From assembly GCA_000934455.1 (NCBI GenBank), contig KN882225.1, forward strand, positions 421,025 through 485,024: a stretch of 64,000 nt of DNA, given 5' to 3'. Position numbers and translations under genes: made by a program. The DNA is from Apostichopus parvimensis (lineage: Eukaryota; Echinodermata; Holothuroidea; Aspidochirotida; Stichopodidae). Below, piece after piece: positions 11,831 to 22,745 of the stretch. The notes below the pieces were generated by a model. The model worked only from the letters and a program-made list of their open reading frames with translations. It ran no database searches and was not told where the DNA came from. Numbering within the stretch: position 1 is the first letter of the stretch; every line of letters starts with the position of its first letter.

Positions 11831-13252
11831 TGGTACTACAGCTATTATTTACAATGTACTGTGCTTTACTTCACCAGAGTGAAGTGAGCCGCACATTCAG
11901 CCGCTCATTCGTTTTGTAACGTAATTGGACCAAATTGAAGTTAGCATACACGTTCAGCACCAACGTATGTTAGCTTTATTTTCGACAGCTGCGAGTTTAC
12001 GGTGCTGTTTAATGAACATAATTGTCTACACGAGTATACACGGTTAGGGTGTTTCCGTACTGTTGGATTACAATTTGAGAAAGACAGTATCAATCGTTTC
12101 ACTTTATGACTTCAAAGGTTGCCTAGGTCACCTACAAAAGACTAATAGTGCCATAAATCCTTATTACCAACTAAACGTGACTAGACACTCAAGGGGTTTG
12201 CTCTGACTTGGCTGTATGGAATGTGTCAGGACCGTTTAATTATGGCATCAAATCACGGGACCACTGCTTACTGTTTTTAAATTTGCACTTGCCTAATTAT
12301 GTGGTTATGTGTCAAAAAGATATGCTACCTTTTACATAAACGACACGGTCTGTCTATCTGATGTTTCAGTAAGTTGTTGGCAAACTCTGCATGCGACGTC
12401 TTCTTTCCAGCTCCACCATCTTCAGATGAAATTTCAAATTCGTTCTTTTGTTGTACCCAATAAGGAAACGAATCTAAAAGGTACACTCTTGTGCCCCTCC
12501 CGTTTAGCCCGATCGAGGCTATAGGCACGTTTTGCTGGAGGATTACCACGCGGAGGTCTTCCTCTTGGTCGTTTAGGAGAAGGTGCACGCGCTCCATCAC
12601 TCTCCATAGCTATAACGGCTAGTGTAGACTGTGCATACTACACGAAAGTGCATAATTATACTGTGTAGGTCTAGTGGTGCTGAGATGGGTACACACAGCG
12701 TATACACTAGTGTGTACAATATCCTACGCACCTAGTCTATGGAAACTTTTCCGGCAACGGTTTTCCGTGCTTGGTAGCCCAATAACCGCACTGAATGAAT
12801 TGTACGCCTCCCACTATAAATCACGATATCTGGCCTTTAAATATACCTGCAGTTGAGAGATTGCTGCTCCTCCCAGACAAAATAAATATAAGATCTGCTT
12901 GACCATCGGCTCCTTTTGTCATCAAATTCAGTTTGTTTATTGTATAAATTCACAGAACAAATGCTCAAATCCTTTATGACGCAATATCCTTTTAAGTTAT
13001 TTATGAATAATCAATAAAAAAGCAGATTCGCGTATTCTGTGATATTTCATCACAAAGTTCTACACAAACCCCGCTGTTGTGCTGTAGTTTAAATATACTT
13101 GTTCAGAGATTGCTGCTCCACCAAGAGAAATAAATATAAACGTGCTTTCTCTTGAACATAGACTCCTTTCGTCATCAAATTGAGTTTGTTTGTGTGATAA
13201 ATTCACAGATAATAAGCTGAAATGCTTAAGTCGCAAATTCGGTTACAGTTAA
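11695..13252 (+). repeat. 1.56-kb segment, copy 1 of 2
   Basis: This segment recurs at 13303-14860 at a constant offset of 1608 bases. I found one difference by eye (GCTGTTGTGC here near 13075, GCTGTCGTGC in copy 2). The copy ends exactly where the N run begins, and copy 2 starts exactly where the Ns end. That geometry is what one gets when two alleles of one locus are scaffolded in series. Confidence 0.9.
12434..12607 (-). CDS. Small ORF with an AT-hook motif (copy 1)
   Basis: This 57-codon ORF begins MESDGARAPSPKRPRGRPPR, so it contains KRPRGRPPRG, a good match to the AT-hook that binds the minor groove of AT-rich DNA. A basic tail follows (KRAYSLDRAKREGHK). No donor site is evident before the TGA at 12434. 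It may be the first exon or N-terminus of a transposon-borne or host DNA-binding protein, or a chance ORF. An exact copy lies at 14042-14215. Confidence 0.3.
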   Translation of the reverse strand: MESDGARAPSPKRPRGRPPRGNPPAKRAYSLDRAKREGHKSVPFRFVSLLGTTKERI

Positions 13253-13302
13253 NNNNNNNNNNNNNNNNNNNNNNNNNNNNNNNNNNNNNNNNNNNNNNNN
13301 NN
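13253..13302. other. Assembly gap, 50 N
   Basis: Exactly 50 N, a nominal rather than measured gap size. It is flanked by the two near-identical 1.56-kb copies. Confidence 0.99.
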
Positions 13303-14860
13303 GATGGAGGAATGGCCGTGGCAAGAGCAAAGGCACACAAGAGAATGCCGACGGTTCTATTAGGACTGGCAAAAACGCAGCGGCAGCATTGTGGAGTGCG
13401 AGCGTGTTTTCTGTCTCGCTCTCCACCTACTACAGCTTTGGTACTACAGCTATTATTTACAATGTACTGTGCTTTACTTCACCAGAGTGAAGTGAGCCGC
13501 ACATTCAGCCGCTCATTCGTTTTGTAACGTAATTGGACCAAATTGAAGTTAGCATACACGTTCAGCACCAACGTATGTTAGCTTTATTTTCGACAGCTGC
13601 GAGTTTACGGTGCTGTTTAATGAACATAATTGTCTACACGAGTATACACGGTTAGGGTGTTTCCGTACTGTTGGATTACAATTTGAGAAAGACAGTATCA
13701 ATCGTTTCACTTTATGACTTCAAAGGTTGCCTAGGTCACCTACAAAAGACTAATAGTGCCATAAATCCTTATTACCAACTAAACGTGACTAGACACTCAA
13801 GGGGTTTGCTCTGACTTGGCTGTATGGAATGTGTCAGGACCGTTTAATTATGGCATCAAATCACGGGACCACTGCTTACTGTTTTTAAATTTGCACTTGC
13901 CTAATTATGTGGTTATGTGTCAAAAAGATATGCTACCTTTTACATAAACGACACGGTCTGTCTATCTGATGTTTCAGTAAGTTGTTGGCAAACTCTGCAT
14001 GCGACGTCTTCTTTCCAGCTCCACCATCTTCAGATGAAATTTCAAATTCGTTCTTTTGTTGTACCCAATAAGGAAACGAATCTAAAAGGTACACTCTTGT
14101 GCCCCTCCCGTTTAGCCCGATCGAGGCTATAGGCACGTTTTGCTGGAGGATTACCACGCGGAGGTCTTCCTCTTGGTCGTTTAGGAGAAGGTGCACGCGC
14201 TCCATCACTCTCCATAGCTATAACGGCTAGTGTAGACTGTGCATACTACACGAAAGTGCATAATTATACTGTGTAGGTCTAGTGGTGCTGAGATGGGTAC
14301 ACACAGCGTATACACTAGTGTGTACAATATCCTACGCACCTAGTCTATGGAAACTTTTCCGGCAACGGTTTTCCGTGCTTGGTAGCCCAATAACCGCACT
14401 GAATGAATTGTACGCCTCCCACTATAAATCACGATATCTGGCCTTTAAATATACCTGCAGTTGAGAGATTGCTGCTCCTCCCAGACAAAATAAATATAAG
14501 ATCTGCTTGACCATCGGCTCCTTTTGTCATCAAATTCAGTTTGTTTATTGTATAAATTCACAGAACAAATGCTCAAATCCTTTATGACGCAATATCCTTT
14601 TAAGTTATTTATGAATAATCAATAAAAAAGCAGATTCGCGTATTCTGTGATATTTCATCACAAAGTTCTACACAAACCCCGCTGTCGTGCTGTAGTTTAA
14701 ATATACTTGTTCAGAGATTGCTGCTCCACCAAGAGAAATAAATATAAACGTGCTTTCTCTTGAACATAGACTCCTTTCGTCATCAAATTGAGTTTGTTTG
14801 TGTGATAAATTCACAGATAATAAGCTGAAATGCTTAAGTCGCAAATTCGGTTACAGTTAA
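13303..14860 (+). repeat. 1.56-kb segment, copy 2 of 2
   Basis: Near-identical to 11695-13252, see that entry. Sequence after 14860 continues uninterrupted into more satellite, so this copy is the one joined to the right-hand contig. Confidence 0.9.
14042..14215 (-). CDS. Small ORF with an AT-hook motif (copy 2)
   Basis: Identical duplicate of 12434-12607 in the second copy of the duplicated segment. If the duplication is an assembly artefact, this is the same gene as copy 1. Confidence 0.3.
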   Translation of the reverse strand: MESDGARAPSPKRPRGRPPRGNPPAKRAYSLDRAKREGHKSVPFRFVSLLGTTKERI

Positions 14861-16015
14861 CAATGGATAATCAATATTATTCTAAATGCACGTATTATGT
14901 AATATATAACAACAAGTTCTACACAATCCCCGCTGTCATGCTATAGTTGAAAAACACTTGTTGAGCGATTGCTGATCCAACAATAAATATAAATATGTGT
15001 GTGCTGCTGCTTGACCATAGACTCCTTTCGTCATCAAATCTAAAATTCACAGAAAAAAGAAGCTCAAGTCCTTCATGACGAAAATTCCATTTAAGTCAAT
15101 AATGGGTAATCAATGTTATAATTCATGCTTGTATTCTGTGATATTTCATCACAAAGTTCAACACAATCTGTCATGCTGTAGTTGAAATATACTTGTTCAG
15201 AAATTGCTGCTCCACCAAGAGAAATAAATCTAAACGTGCGTTCTCTTGAACATTCTTGAAGGTTCTACACAATCCCCGCTGTCATGCTATATTTGAACAA
15301 CACTTGTTAAGCGATTGCTGATCGAACAATAATATAAATATGTATGTGCTGCTGCTTGACCATAGACTCCTTTTGTCATCAAATGTAAAATTCTCCGAAA
15401 AAAGAAGCTCAAGTCATGACGAAAATTACATTTAAAGTCAATAATGGATAATCAATGTTATAATGGATTCTCGTATTCTGTGATATTTCATCACAGAGTT
15501 CAACACAATCCCTACTTTCATGCTGTAGTTCAAAGAAATACTTGTTGAGAGATTGCTGCTCCTCCCAGACAAAATAAATATATGTATTTTTGCTGCTGCT
15601 GGACCGTAGACTCCTTTCAGCTTCCAATAAAATGAGCTTGTTTTTATTATCAGGAAAAACTCAAATCGGTTACGACGAAAAATCCGTGTTAGCATAAAAG
15701 TCTATAATCAATGTAATTTTACATGTACCTATTTTGTGATATTTCATTACGAAGTTCAACACAATCCCCGCTGTCATGCTTCAGTTTAAATATATACTTG
15801 TTGAGAAAATATGTACGAGCTGCTATTTCACCATATACGTTTTTCGGAGCAAATACAGTTCAAGTAAGTAATGGATACTCGATATGATATAAGATGCATG
15901 TTTTCTGTGATTTTTCATCACAAAGTTCAACACAATCTCCACTTTCATGCTGTACTTGAAATATACTTGTTGAGATATCGCTGATCCTCTAAGAACAAAT
16001 AAATATTGATGCCAC
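14450..16015. repeat. Satellite array, ~235-250-bp monomer (also at 12840-13252)
   Basis: The word ATTGCTG(C/A)TCC marks monomer starts near 14468, 14717, 14968, 15202, 15314, 15552 and a degenerate 15977. Before the gap they fall near 12860 and 13109. Spacing is mostly 234-251 bases, with one short unit of 112. Each unit also carries CATCACAAAGTTC(A/T)ACACAA, ACTCCTTT(C/T)GTCATCAAA and TATACTTGTT. Monomers diverge by substitutions and small indels, so the array is not recently homogenised. It ends about 90 bases from the stop codon of the Ulp1-like ORF. Confidence 0.75.
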
Positions 16016-16101
16016 ATGGTCGTATTCGCATTTTTGTCTCTTATTGAGTTCCGTCAGCCTTCAAGGAGTGTAAAACCATTACTTTGCTCTTAATGCTTAT
16101 G

Positions 16102-17499
16102 CTATGGTCTGTTCATATCGAAGTCATGTAAATTGTTGTAAATACAATCCCTTTCCATCGGAATATCAACAAATGGATTTATCTTTCCTCCAAATAATAA
16201 TGATTTGGCGTAAAGAAGGACATAAAGTCCACAGTCATTCCTTGTCGGCTGAAATGGAAAGTTACACTCAGATGTCATCTTAACTGGCCATTTTTGACAT
16301 TTGAACGGCTTTCCTTCTAATGAGGATCTATCTGAAATGAAACACCTGAAACGCTTCATTTCATCACTTGACGTGCAGTCTTGGAGTGGATCGAGGAAAT
16401 ACAGAGATTTGGTTACTAAATTTGCCGCTAACAGGATCCAGTGCAATCCATCCTTATTGACTGGGAGGAGAACCCATGCGCAATCAACAAGTCTCTGGCT
16501 TCTGTACCATTTAAGAGCTTGTACATTAGCAGAAATTCGTGAGCTCATGTGAAATGAGTTGCAGATAAAAACATTGAAATCTGCAACTTTGGTCTGAAAG
16601 AAATCAAGCTGATCGTTAATTACCTCATCATTTAACCATGATTTTCGTAACAACGATTCATATTTGTCATATCCGTCATAATTCGCTGACCTCTCGTCAT
16701 CATTGATAATTGGGCTTGCGTTTTCTGATGTCTCCCTTAATGTCTTTGCTGGTCTTTCACCCAGGGTTGTATGTGGAGTTTCATGTTTTTCCAGATCAAG
16801 CTTTTTTTCTGAACTTTGATTGATCAGCACTGGGGATTTCATGCTGTTCATTAAACCGTTTTCTAGACAGTTTTTGTGATCTGTCTTTTTCTTTTTGATT
16901 GGTTTCTCCTTGCTGCTCATTTGTTGTCACCATACGCGCAGCATCTTTCTTTCCCTTTTCCTGCTGCTTTTGTAGTTCCGTTTCCATTCTTTTGATGACC
17001 CCAGCTTGAGATCTTGACTTCCTTTCATCTCTCGTTTCTCTACGGCTCCTTTTCCACTTTTCTTGCACTAATGTGGTGACTTTTTCCCCCGCCTTCCTTC
17101 GTTTCTTTACCCGGTGTTGGAGAACGAATTTTCGTTGGTGTGCTTGAATTCCGACATACATTCTTTGCACCAGTTCATCAAGTCGGAGTCTGTAATTTGC
17201 AAGTGTTGTCGTCTTGAAAATTTTGTTCCATGACTCCATATAACCTTGAGTCCGCGGCGGATTGCGTATGAAGTATCTGTTACTGTCGTAATTTGCATTA
17301 ATGTATGATGGCGAATGTCGAGTAAGGTCTCCGAGCATTATATTGGACCAAATGGGAACTGTCGGAAGTAGATATTTGAACATCTTCTCTATGAGTTGTA
17401 CCCCTCTGAATTTATTTGCCTTAAGTGTAGGATCAATGGCTTCATCTAAATTTGCTTCATTCTGTAGAGCTTCTCTGGCTTTGTCATCGACACTTTGAT
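16102..17499 (-). pseudogene. Ulp1/SENP-like (C48) SUMO-protease domain at the polyprotein C-terminus
   Basis: The first two thirds, in the transposase frame to 16796, is a conserved helical segment (RTQGYMESWNKIFK) and a very basic Lys/Arg/Gln-rich linker. The domain itself is in a frame shifted by one, open from 16920. It has the C48 order: SWLNDEVINDQLDFF, the His in DGLHWIL, the Asp in YFLDPLQD, and the Gln/Cys in FQPTRNDCGLYVLL. All four active-site positions are present. The frameshift falls in the A-rich linker (about 16800-16920), so slippage or a base-call error is possible. Ulp1 peptidases cut SUMO-like modifiers and occur as fusions in several transposon groups, including some plant MULEs. 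The stop is at 16102, about 90 bases from satellite DNA. Confidence 0.75.
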
Positions 17500-19222
17500 T
17501 TAATGCAGTAAAACTTGATGTTTCCTGCATAAGTACTTCTTCTTCTGTGTACCTTGATGTTTGAGGTTTAACTGGCGAGGCAGAACTGTCACATCCACTG
17601 ACCTCTTCGTCGCAGTTGTCACTCTTTTCATCTTCAGCAGTCTTTGTTGCTTCTCGTTGGAACACAATATCGAGAATTTATTTTGTGTGGAGTTGGCACA
17701 ACGCTGTATAGCGTTCAGCTCGGAGTACAACACAAACGGAAAACAATAATCGCCGCTACTCTGATAAAAGTCGAACTCCTGCAAGCAGACGGAATAAGTT
17801 CATCGCAAACCATTTCTGTTCTTTCCTGTAATATTTGCGGCAAAAGTCTTTGCCGTCTTTCATTAAATGACTGAAGCCGGTATGTAGAATCATTCCATTT
17901 ACCTTAACTGGTGATGCCTCACCATTGGCAATTTTCCAGCATCTTTCTAGGTATTGCTTGAGGGTTTCTCCTGAAAATACTTTGAGAGATGATACAAGTA
18001 ATGGCAGGCTGCGGTCGCTTGAAATCAGACATGGGGTGGCTAAATTTCTGTATCCATAAATACTGTTATCTCTATGTCTGAAAATCTGAAGCCAGTTTGA
18101 TATGGTAGGTTCAGATTGATTGATTGTAACCAGCTCGGTCACCGGGCATGGTGAGCTTTTCAGATTTTCTTCCTGTCTTGTTTGGTTCGGCATCACCATC
18201 GCATAGTAAAGATATTCTTTACTGCCGGCCTTCCAGGCTACGGACCCCGTTGCGTCCCAGTGTAACGGAACTGTTGGTGCCATCTCGTGGAACAGGCGCA
18301 CTCCGGCGTCTGTGAACGTGATCACATAGCTTGGAACTGCAGATATTTGCCGGATATAATTTTTCAGGTTCAGCTGCTCTTTCACTAGGAGGCTGGTAAT
18401 GAGGTCCTTGTCACTCTGAAGTCGACGTCTCCCTTCATAGCTGATTTGTTTAAAAGTTGAGCTGTCGGCACCTACTCCAGTTAGATTTCCGCTGGCGAAT
18501 ACACTGCCATCAATTTCCTTTAAGTTTTCCCTATGTTTTCGGGACGGGTAATGATTGTTCCAAAGTTCACTTTGCAACTTCAACCTTTCCTCTGCTCGGA
18601 TTGGGCGCTTTGCCGTCTCGTTAGTTGTGTGTTTGACACGACCGTAGTATTGTACACTGCATATCAGGTTTTCATCCATCGATAGTGTAGCAGATACGTT
18701 GCACGTCGGACGTCGACAACAGTATGCACTGGCGGAGAAAATAATGCCGGATGTTTTCCTACTATACTGTTTTGCAACTCTGTGTCTTTTAAACATCAAC
18801 GTACAGAAAGGGTTGGATTTACGAAGTCCGTCGTAAAAGACGTTTACCCACTGCAATGGTAGTCTTGTCCCCTTCTGTTCCTTCCTCAGTTGTGTTCATG
18901 CATCTTCGTCAACTTTAAATGAAACAGACGTTGGAATGGTCACCTCGTAAAACCTTTTAAATATGGGTCAAGCACTAAGATCGGCGAGTGTTGCGTCACT
19001 AATCGGTGTTTCTCCTTCCGCCCGCTGAACTGAATCTATGAAGAAGTTAGTTTCGTCTTGAAGAGATTGCTGTTGGCATGTTTCATTTGAAGTGTTGGGT
19101 TTGCCATCTTGAGGAGAATACCTTGTGACGGTTGGTGAATTGGTGTCAAATTTAGCGAAATCCGATTCATCGTTGTTACTTATTTCCACCTTTCCTGTTG
19201 TATCTGAATTCTCTGAAAGTTC
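17500..19222 (-). pseudogene. MULE-like (NOF-type?) transposase part of the polyprotein
   Basis: Continuing in frame from the USP part, this segment begins with an acidic linker (EISNNDESDFAKF). It then holds an RNase-H-like core: PLHWDATGSVAWK with a candidate first catalytic Asp, a hydrophobic strand (YYAMVMPN), PVTELVT, then CLISDRSLPLL with a candidate second Asp. It ends in a conserved region with ERCWKIANG and HTGFSHLMKDGK. The HWDATGS/DRS pattern resembles Mutator-superfamily transposases of the NOF/Phantom kind; the subfamily is inferred. In-frame stops lie at 18968 (TGA), 18898-18896 (TGA), 17758-17756 (TAG) and 17680-17678 (TAA). The frame is otherwise continuous, so decay was by nonsense substitution rather than deletion. 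Confidence 0.6.
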
Positions 19223-20548
19223 TTAAAATAATAAGATGCCATTCAAGGCATTGTCTGCGACGGCATTTTCAGTGGTGCAGTTTTCTACAGTCTCGTCGTT
19301 AAGTTGAAACACACTACCGTTTTTCAAAACATAGGTGTAGTAGTGGCCACCCTTATCCTGTCCTCAATGAACTACAGCGGAAATAATTTGGTAATAATAA
19401 GGTGAACACGTTGTGTCTTCAAAGTTTACATTAGAGGATGCGATGATCATTCTTTGTATAGAATCTAGAGGTGCTTCACATTTATTGCCATCTCTTTGCG
19501 TGCGGTTTATATTTATAACTAAACAAGTCTTTCTCTGCATTCAGAGCAACGAATACCGTCACGAACTTCGTCTGCAAAGAGGGCGGCAATGTTCTTCACA
19601 ACTTCTGGCCTGTGAGGGGTGATGATAAGCATTGGCATAGACTGATTTCGTTTCTCCTCGTTTCCGCAATTCAGACATGTGACTATCTCAGTTGCGAAAG
19701 TTGTAGTGACTGGTGAGATCATATTTTCAACATATTCTTGATGCAGATTGTCAATGATGCAGTTCCAGAAAAACTCACTTGCGTCTTGCTGATCTTGGCA
19801 GTTAAGGAAAGGACCACGCACCTCGTCGGCAATGGTCTTAACAGCTTGTCTCACCGCCCTGTCACCAATTGGACGGCAGCTTTTCTCTTCTAAATTGCGA
19901 AGAATACGTGTTAACATTTCTCCAACAGCACTGTTTGAGTTGGACCGGTTTTTAAGGATGTGACCAACGTGAGTCACCTTGACTGCCTGGACTGTCGATG
20001 CGAACCAGCATGAATTTCCGATGTTTGTAATTCCACGAGATACCGTGGGCAAGCATTTCTTGCATCTAAATGGCTCCCGTTTTACTCGGTCTGTTGTATG
20101 CGGAGACGAAGGTAAACCAACACACTTGAAATGAAACCATTGCTGACAAATATCACACTGCACATAGGGGCTGCCATCGTTGACTTGGTAGCAAATGCAG
20201 AATTTTTCACTGGAAGGAACAATCGCGTCAACTGCATCTTCCATATGATCTGTTTGAGATTCAATGTCTCCTTGATCAGCTTTTTGGCGTTCTCCTAGGT
20301 CCCCAGTTGAGCAACTGAGTACCTCATTCTCCGAGTGTAGTACGTGGGTGTATTTAGTCTTTTGTAGATCTTGAAACCACTTTTCGACCATACCATCTTT
20401 CATATACGTCTTGTAAAGGTAGAAACTGAGATCCAATACGGTTTTCAACTTGTGCTCAGCGGGGCCTAGAAGGCTCGAAGCTACTCGGTACCAGAGGCTG
20501 TCATGGCGACGGTGTGAATTCGCTGTTTGTGCGGCTGATGATGTATTT
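19223..20548 (-). pseudogene. PHD finger plus ubiquitin-specific protease part of a transposon polyprotein
   Basis: The reading frame opens after an acceptor (TTTTCAG) at 20548. It starts with RRHDSLWYRVASSLLG, loosely like the start of OTU-type domains found in transposons. A C4HC3 PHD finger follows (CICYQVNDGSPYVQCDICQQ, WFHFKCVG, FRCKKC). Then comes a USP/C19 deubiquitinase: the Cys box GITNIGNSCWFASTVQ with the catalytic Cys, QQDASEFFWN, a CxxC zinc ribbon, and the His box GHYYTYVLKNGSVFQLNDE near 19315-19360. The frame is broken by a stop plus frameshift at 19519, a TGA at 19366-19364 inside the His box (VVH-stop-GQDKGGHYY), and a TAA at 19225. Downstream the same frame runs on into the transposase region, so this was probably one long protein. 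Confidence 0.75.
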
Positions 20549-20684
20549 CTGAAAACTGAGAAGAGAGCAAATATGAATATCGCAATGCATGCTGTGGTTT
20601 CAGGTAGATTATAAGGTTTCTCACAGTCCGTTTGTGACTCCTTCAGAAAGCATGCGACGTTAAAATAAATAAACTTTAATCGTT

Positions 20685-20925
20685 TCCTTTACTATGCTCT
20701 TTCATATAAGGCATATCATAAATACAAATTAAGTCACAACTGCACGCCATTATAGGCATATGTGCGCAAATGTATTTATTTTTTCCCATGATCGATTTTG
20801 ATACTATATGTTGTATGAATAAAGGATTTAGGGATCTGAACATTTCAAATAAAGCGTTATATTATTCGCACATTTATTTCTGCTATGCCTTATGAAGGAG
20901 CATAGTAGGAGAAAGAAATAAATTG
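20685..20925. mobile_element. Short inverted-repeat (MITE-like) element
   Basis: CTATGCTCTTTCAT followed by AAGGCATAT on the left (about 20692-20716) is matched in inverse by ATGCCTTATGAAGGAGCATAG (about 20884-20905). Imperfect pairing extends on both sides through TTTCTTT/AAAGAAA and AAATA words. Total length is about 230 bases with no ORF. It lies about 140 bases upstream of the first supported exon of the PHD-USP-MULE polyprotein and could be part of that element's end, or an unrelated MITE. Confidence 0.5.
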
Positions 20926-21059
20926 ACCTTTTTAATTAAAAAAACAAATATCAGTGAATTTTTGGCCAACTTACAAAGACCTAACATTCAAGAACCGCAG
21001 AACGGGGTAGGGGTGGTGAACAAAGCAAGGAAAGAAGAACTACCCCCCCCCCCACTTGT

Positions 21060-21660
21060 TTGCAAACTATTGAGATATCTAAAAAAATTAATCGAAGTGC
21101 TCCCCTTTCTCTTTATGCTGATCGATTAAAAGAATTAAAATTATTCACTGTTATTCGTGATTATAGAATTACTCTACTTACTCATATCTCGAACTTGCCT
21201 TTTTATGAGGGTATCTGCACCAATGAGTTAAAAATTGCTAAGGTCTTTCCTGATAAAAATCCTGCGGAGCGTAATTACTTGTTTCAAATTACCGACCTGT
21301 TTCAGTTTTACCTGCGTTTGGCACAGTTATTCATCACCAGATTTTACTTAATAAATAATAGTATAGATATGGAATTCGGGTTGTGGCACTCAAATTGTTT
21401 GAACTGTATCGTACAAATAGGGAAACAGTTTGCTCGTTTTAACGCAATGACTGTACTCTTTAAATATTAATATTGGCGTCTTGCAAGTTTCCATATTGGG
21501 ACCTCTTCTTTTCATATTACATACTAATGGTATGGATGTAAGTCATCACGTCTCCTTGAGTTTATATTATTTGCCGACGACATAACTGTATATTATCATA
21601 ATCTCGATGTTAACGAAGCCCTTTAAATTGCATATTTGGAATTAAATCACGATCTGACAG
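21060..21660 (+). pseudogene. Non-LTR retrotransposon reverse transcriptase remnant
   Basis: The order of motifs is that of a CR1/L2/Jockey-type RT. GICTNELKIAKVFPDKNP matches RT domain 1-2; VSILGPLLFILHTNGM matches the PQGSILGPLLF box; and FADDITVYYHN at about 21570 is the catalytic (Y/F)ADD box. The middle, including the first catalytic Asp region, is deleted or scrambled. Stops and at least two frame changes separate the motifs. The copy is dead. Confidence 0.75.
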
Positions 21661-22634
21661 CTTAGAAAAAAAAACCCATCTCCCTCCACCGCACATCCTC
21701 GTCTGCCACCCGTCCTTTCCCTTGTCACACCTTCTCTCTCCACTTAATTCTCTATCTGTCCTTCCACGGTCTATTTGTTACCCCCTCTCTTTGGCCCTTC
21801 AACAGTTTATCTTTTACCCCCCCCCCCCCGAATTCTTTCTTCTTCCCTTTGTTCACTAATCCGTTTATGTCCTTTGTGTTCACCTTTCTTCTCTGTGACT
21901 CGACTAGCACTTTGTCTCCAGAGAAATTCCTGATGGGATCGAACCGTCAAGCCCACTAACTTTTTCACATTGATTTGATTTGACATGATCTGATTTTAAT
22001 GCCCTTCTTCTTATACCTCAATATTATCAGGTATAGAATATGAAAAATATTTTAAGAAAACCGTCTTTGACTATTGTTAGGTTTATGTAAAGGAAATTTT
22101 GGTTTAGATTGAAAAATAAACGTTTCTTTGATTTACGTATAAATTATCCATAGTGTTTCACCACGATAGGCATAGAGTCGTCGGCTACCATCATAACGGT
22201 CTAGCTTGCTTTTGTATTTGGTTATTGAATAAACACAATTCTTATCTAGAAGTATATAAAATCTTCAATGTAACCCTCTTTATTAGAAGTGTAAATTGAT
22301 AAAACATTACATCTCAAAATAGAGAATTGTTTAGATTTAATTTACAGTTTACAGTGCCTTTGGCAAGTAATGGTGACGCCCCGCTAAGATAGTATCATGT
22401 TCCCTTGGGAAATGCCCCCACACCATATTAAAATAATCTTTTACAAAGTCCCCGAAAACACCTCTTCGTCTCTTCGAAAAAACTCATTCGTCTTTGAACG
22501 TTGTAAACATACCTATAATAGAAAAAACAAATTGTTTTTTGGAGTAAGCATTACCTCGCCATCTGACATTCCGTTTTTAGTGTCCTGGTATACCTCACAG
22601 GGATTTCAGCCGGTGATTACCACCTACATATAGG

Positions 22635-22745
22635 CTTGCACGGTAAACCGGTTTTAGTACCGAAACCGGTTTTTTCCGACCGAATTTCGGTACTATTTTT
22701 TATTTTAAGAAAACCGAAAAAACCGAAATGTGAATTGCAAATACT
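22635..22745. repeat. Cluster of (A)ACCGGTTTT-type words
   Basis: AAACCGGTTTT, GAAACCGGTTTTTTCCG, AATTTCGGTAC, GAAAACCGAAAAAACCGAAA occur in direct and inverted order within about 100 bases. Such AACCGG/CCGGTTT arrays are familiar from the termini of hAT-type elements, which is only a suggestion here because no transposase or opposite end was found. Confidence 0.4.

Noticed and set aside
11688-11919. Plus-strand ORFs starting MDGWRNGRGK and MAVARAKAHK.
   Set aside because: They are pieces of, or alternative frames over, the LINE ORF tail rather than separate genes.
21935-21965. A perfect Pol III B-box-like word (GGTTCGATCCC) on the minus strand, suggesting a tRNA or SINE head.
   Set aside because: No A box at the right distance and no cloverleaf can be drawn; flanking sequence shows no SINE tail.
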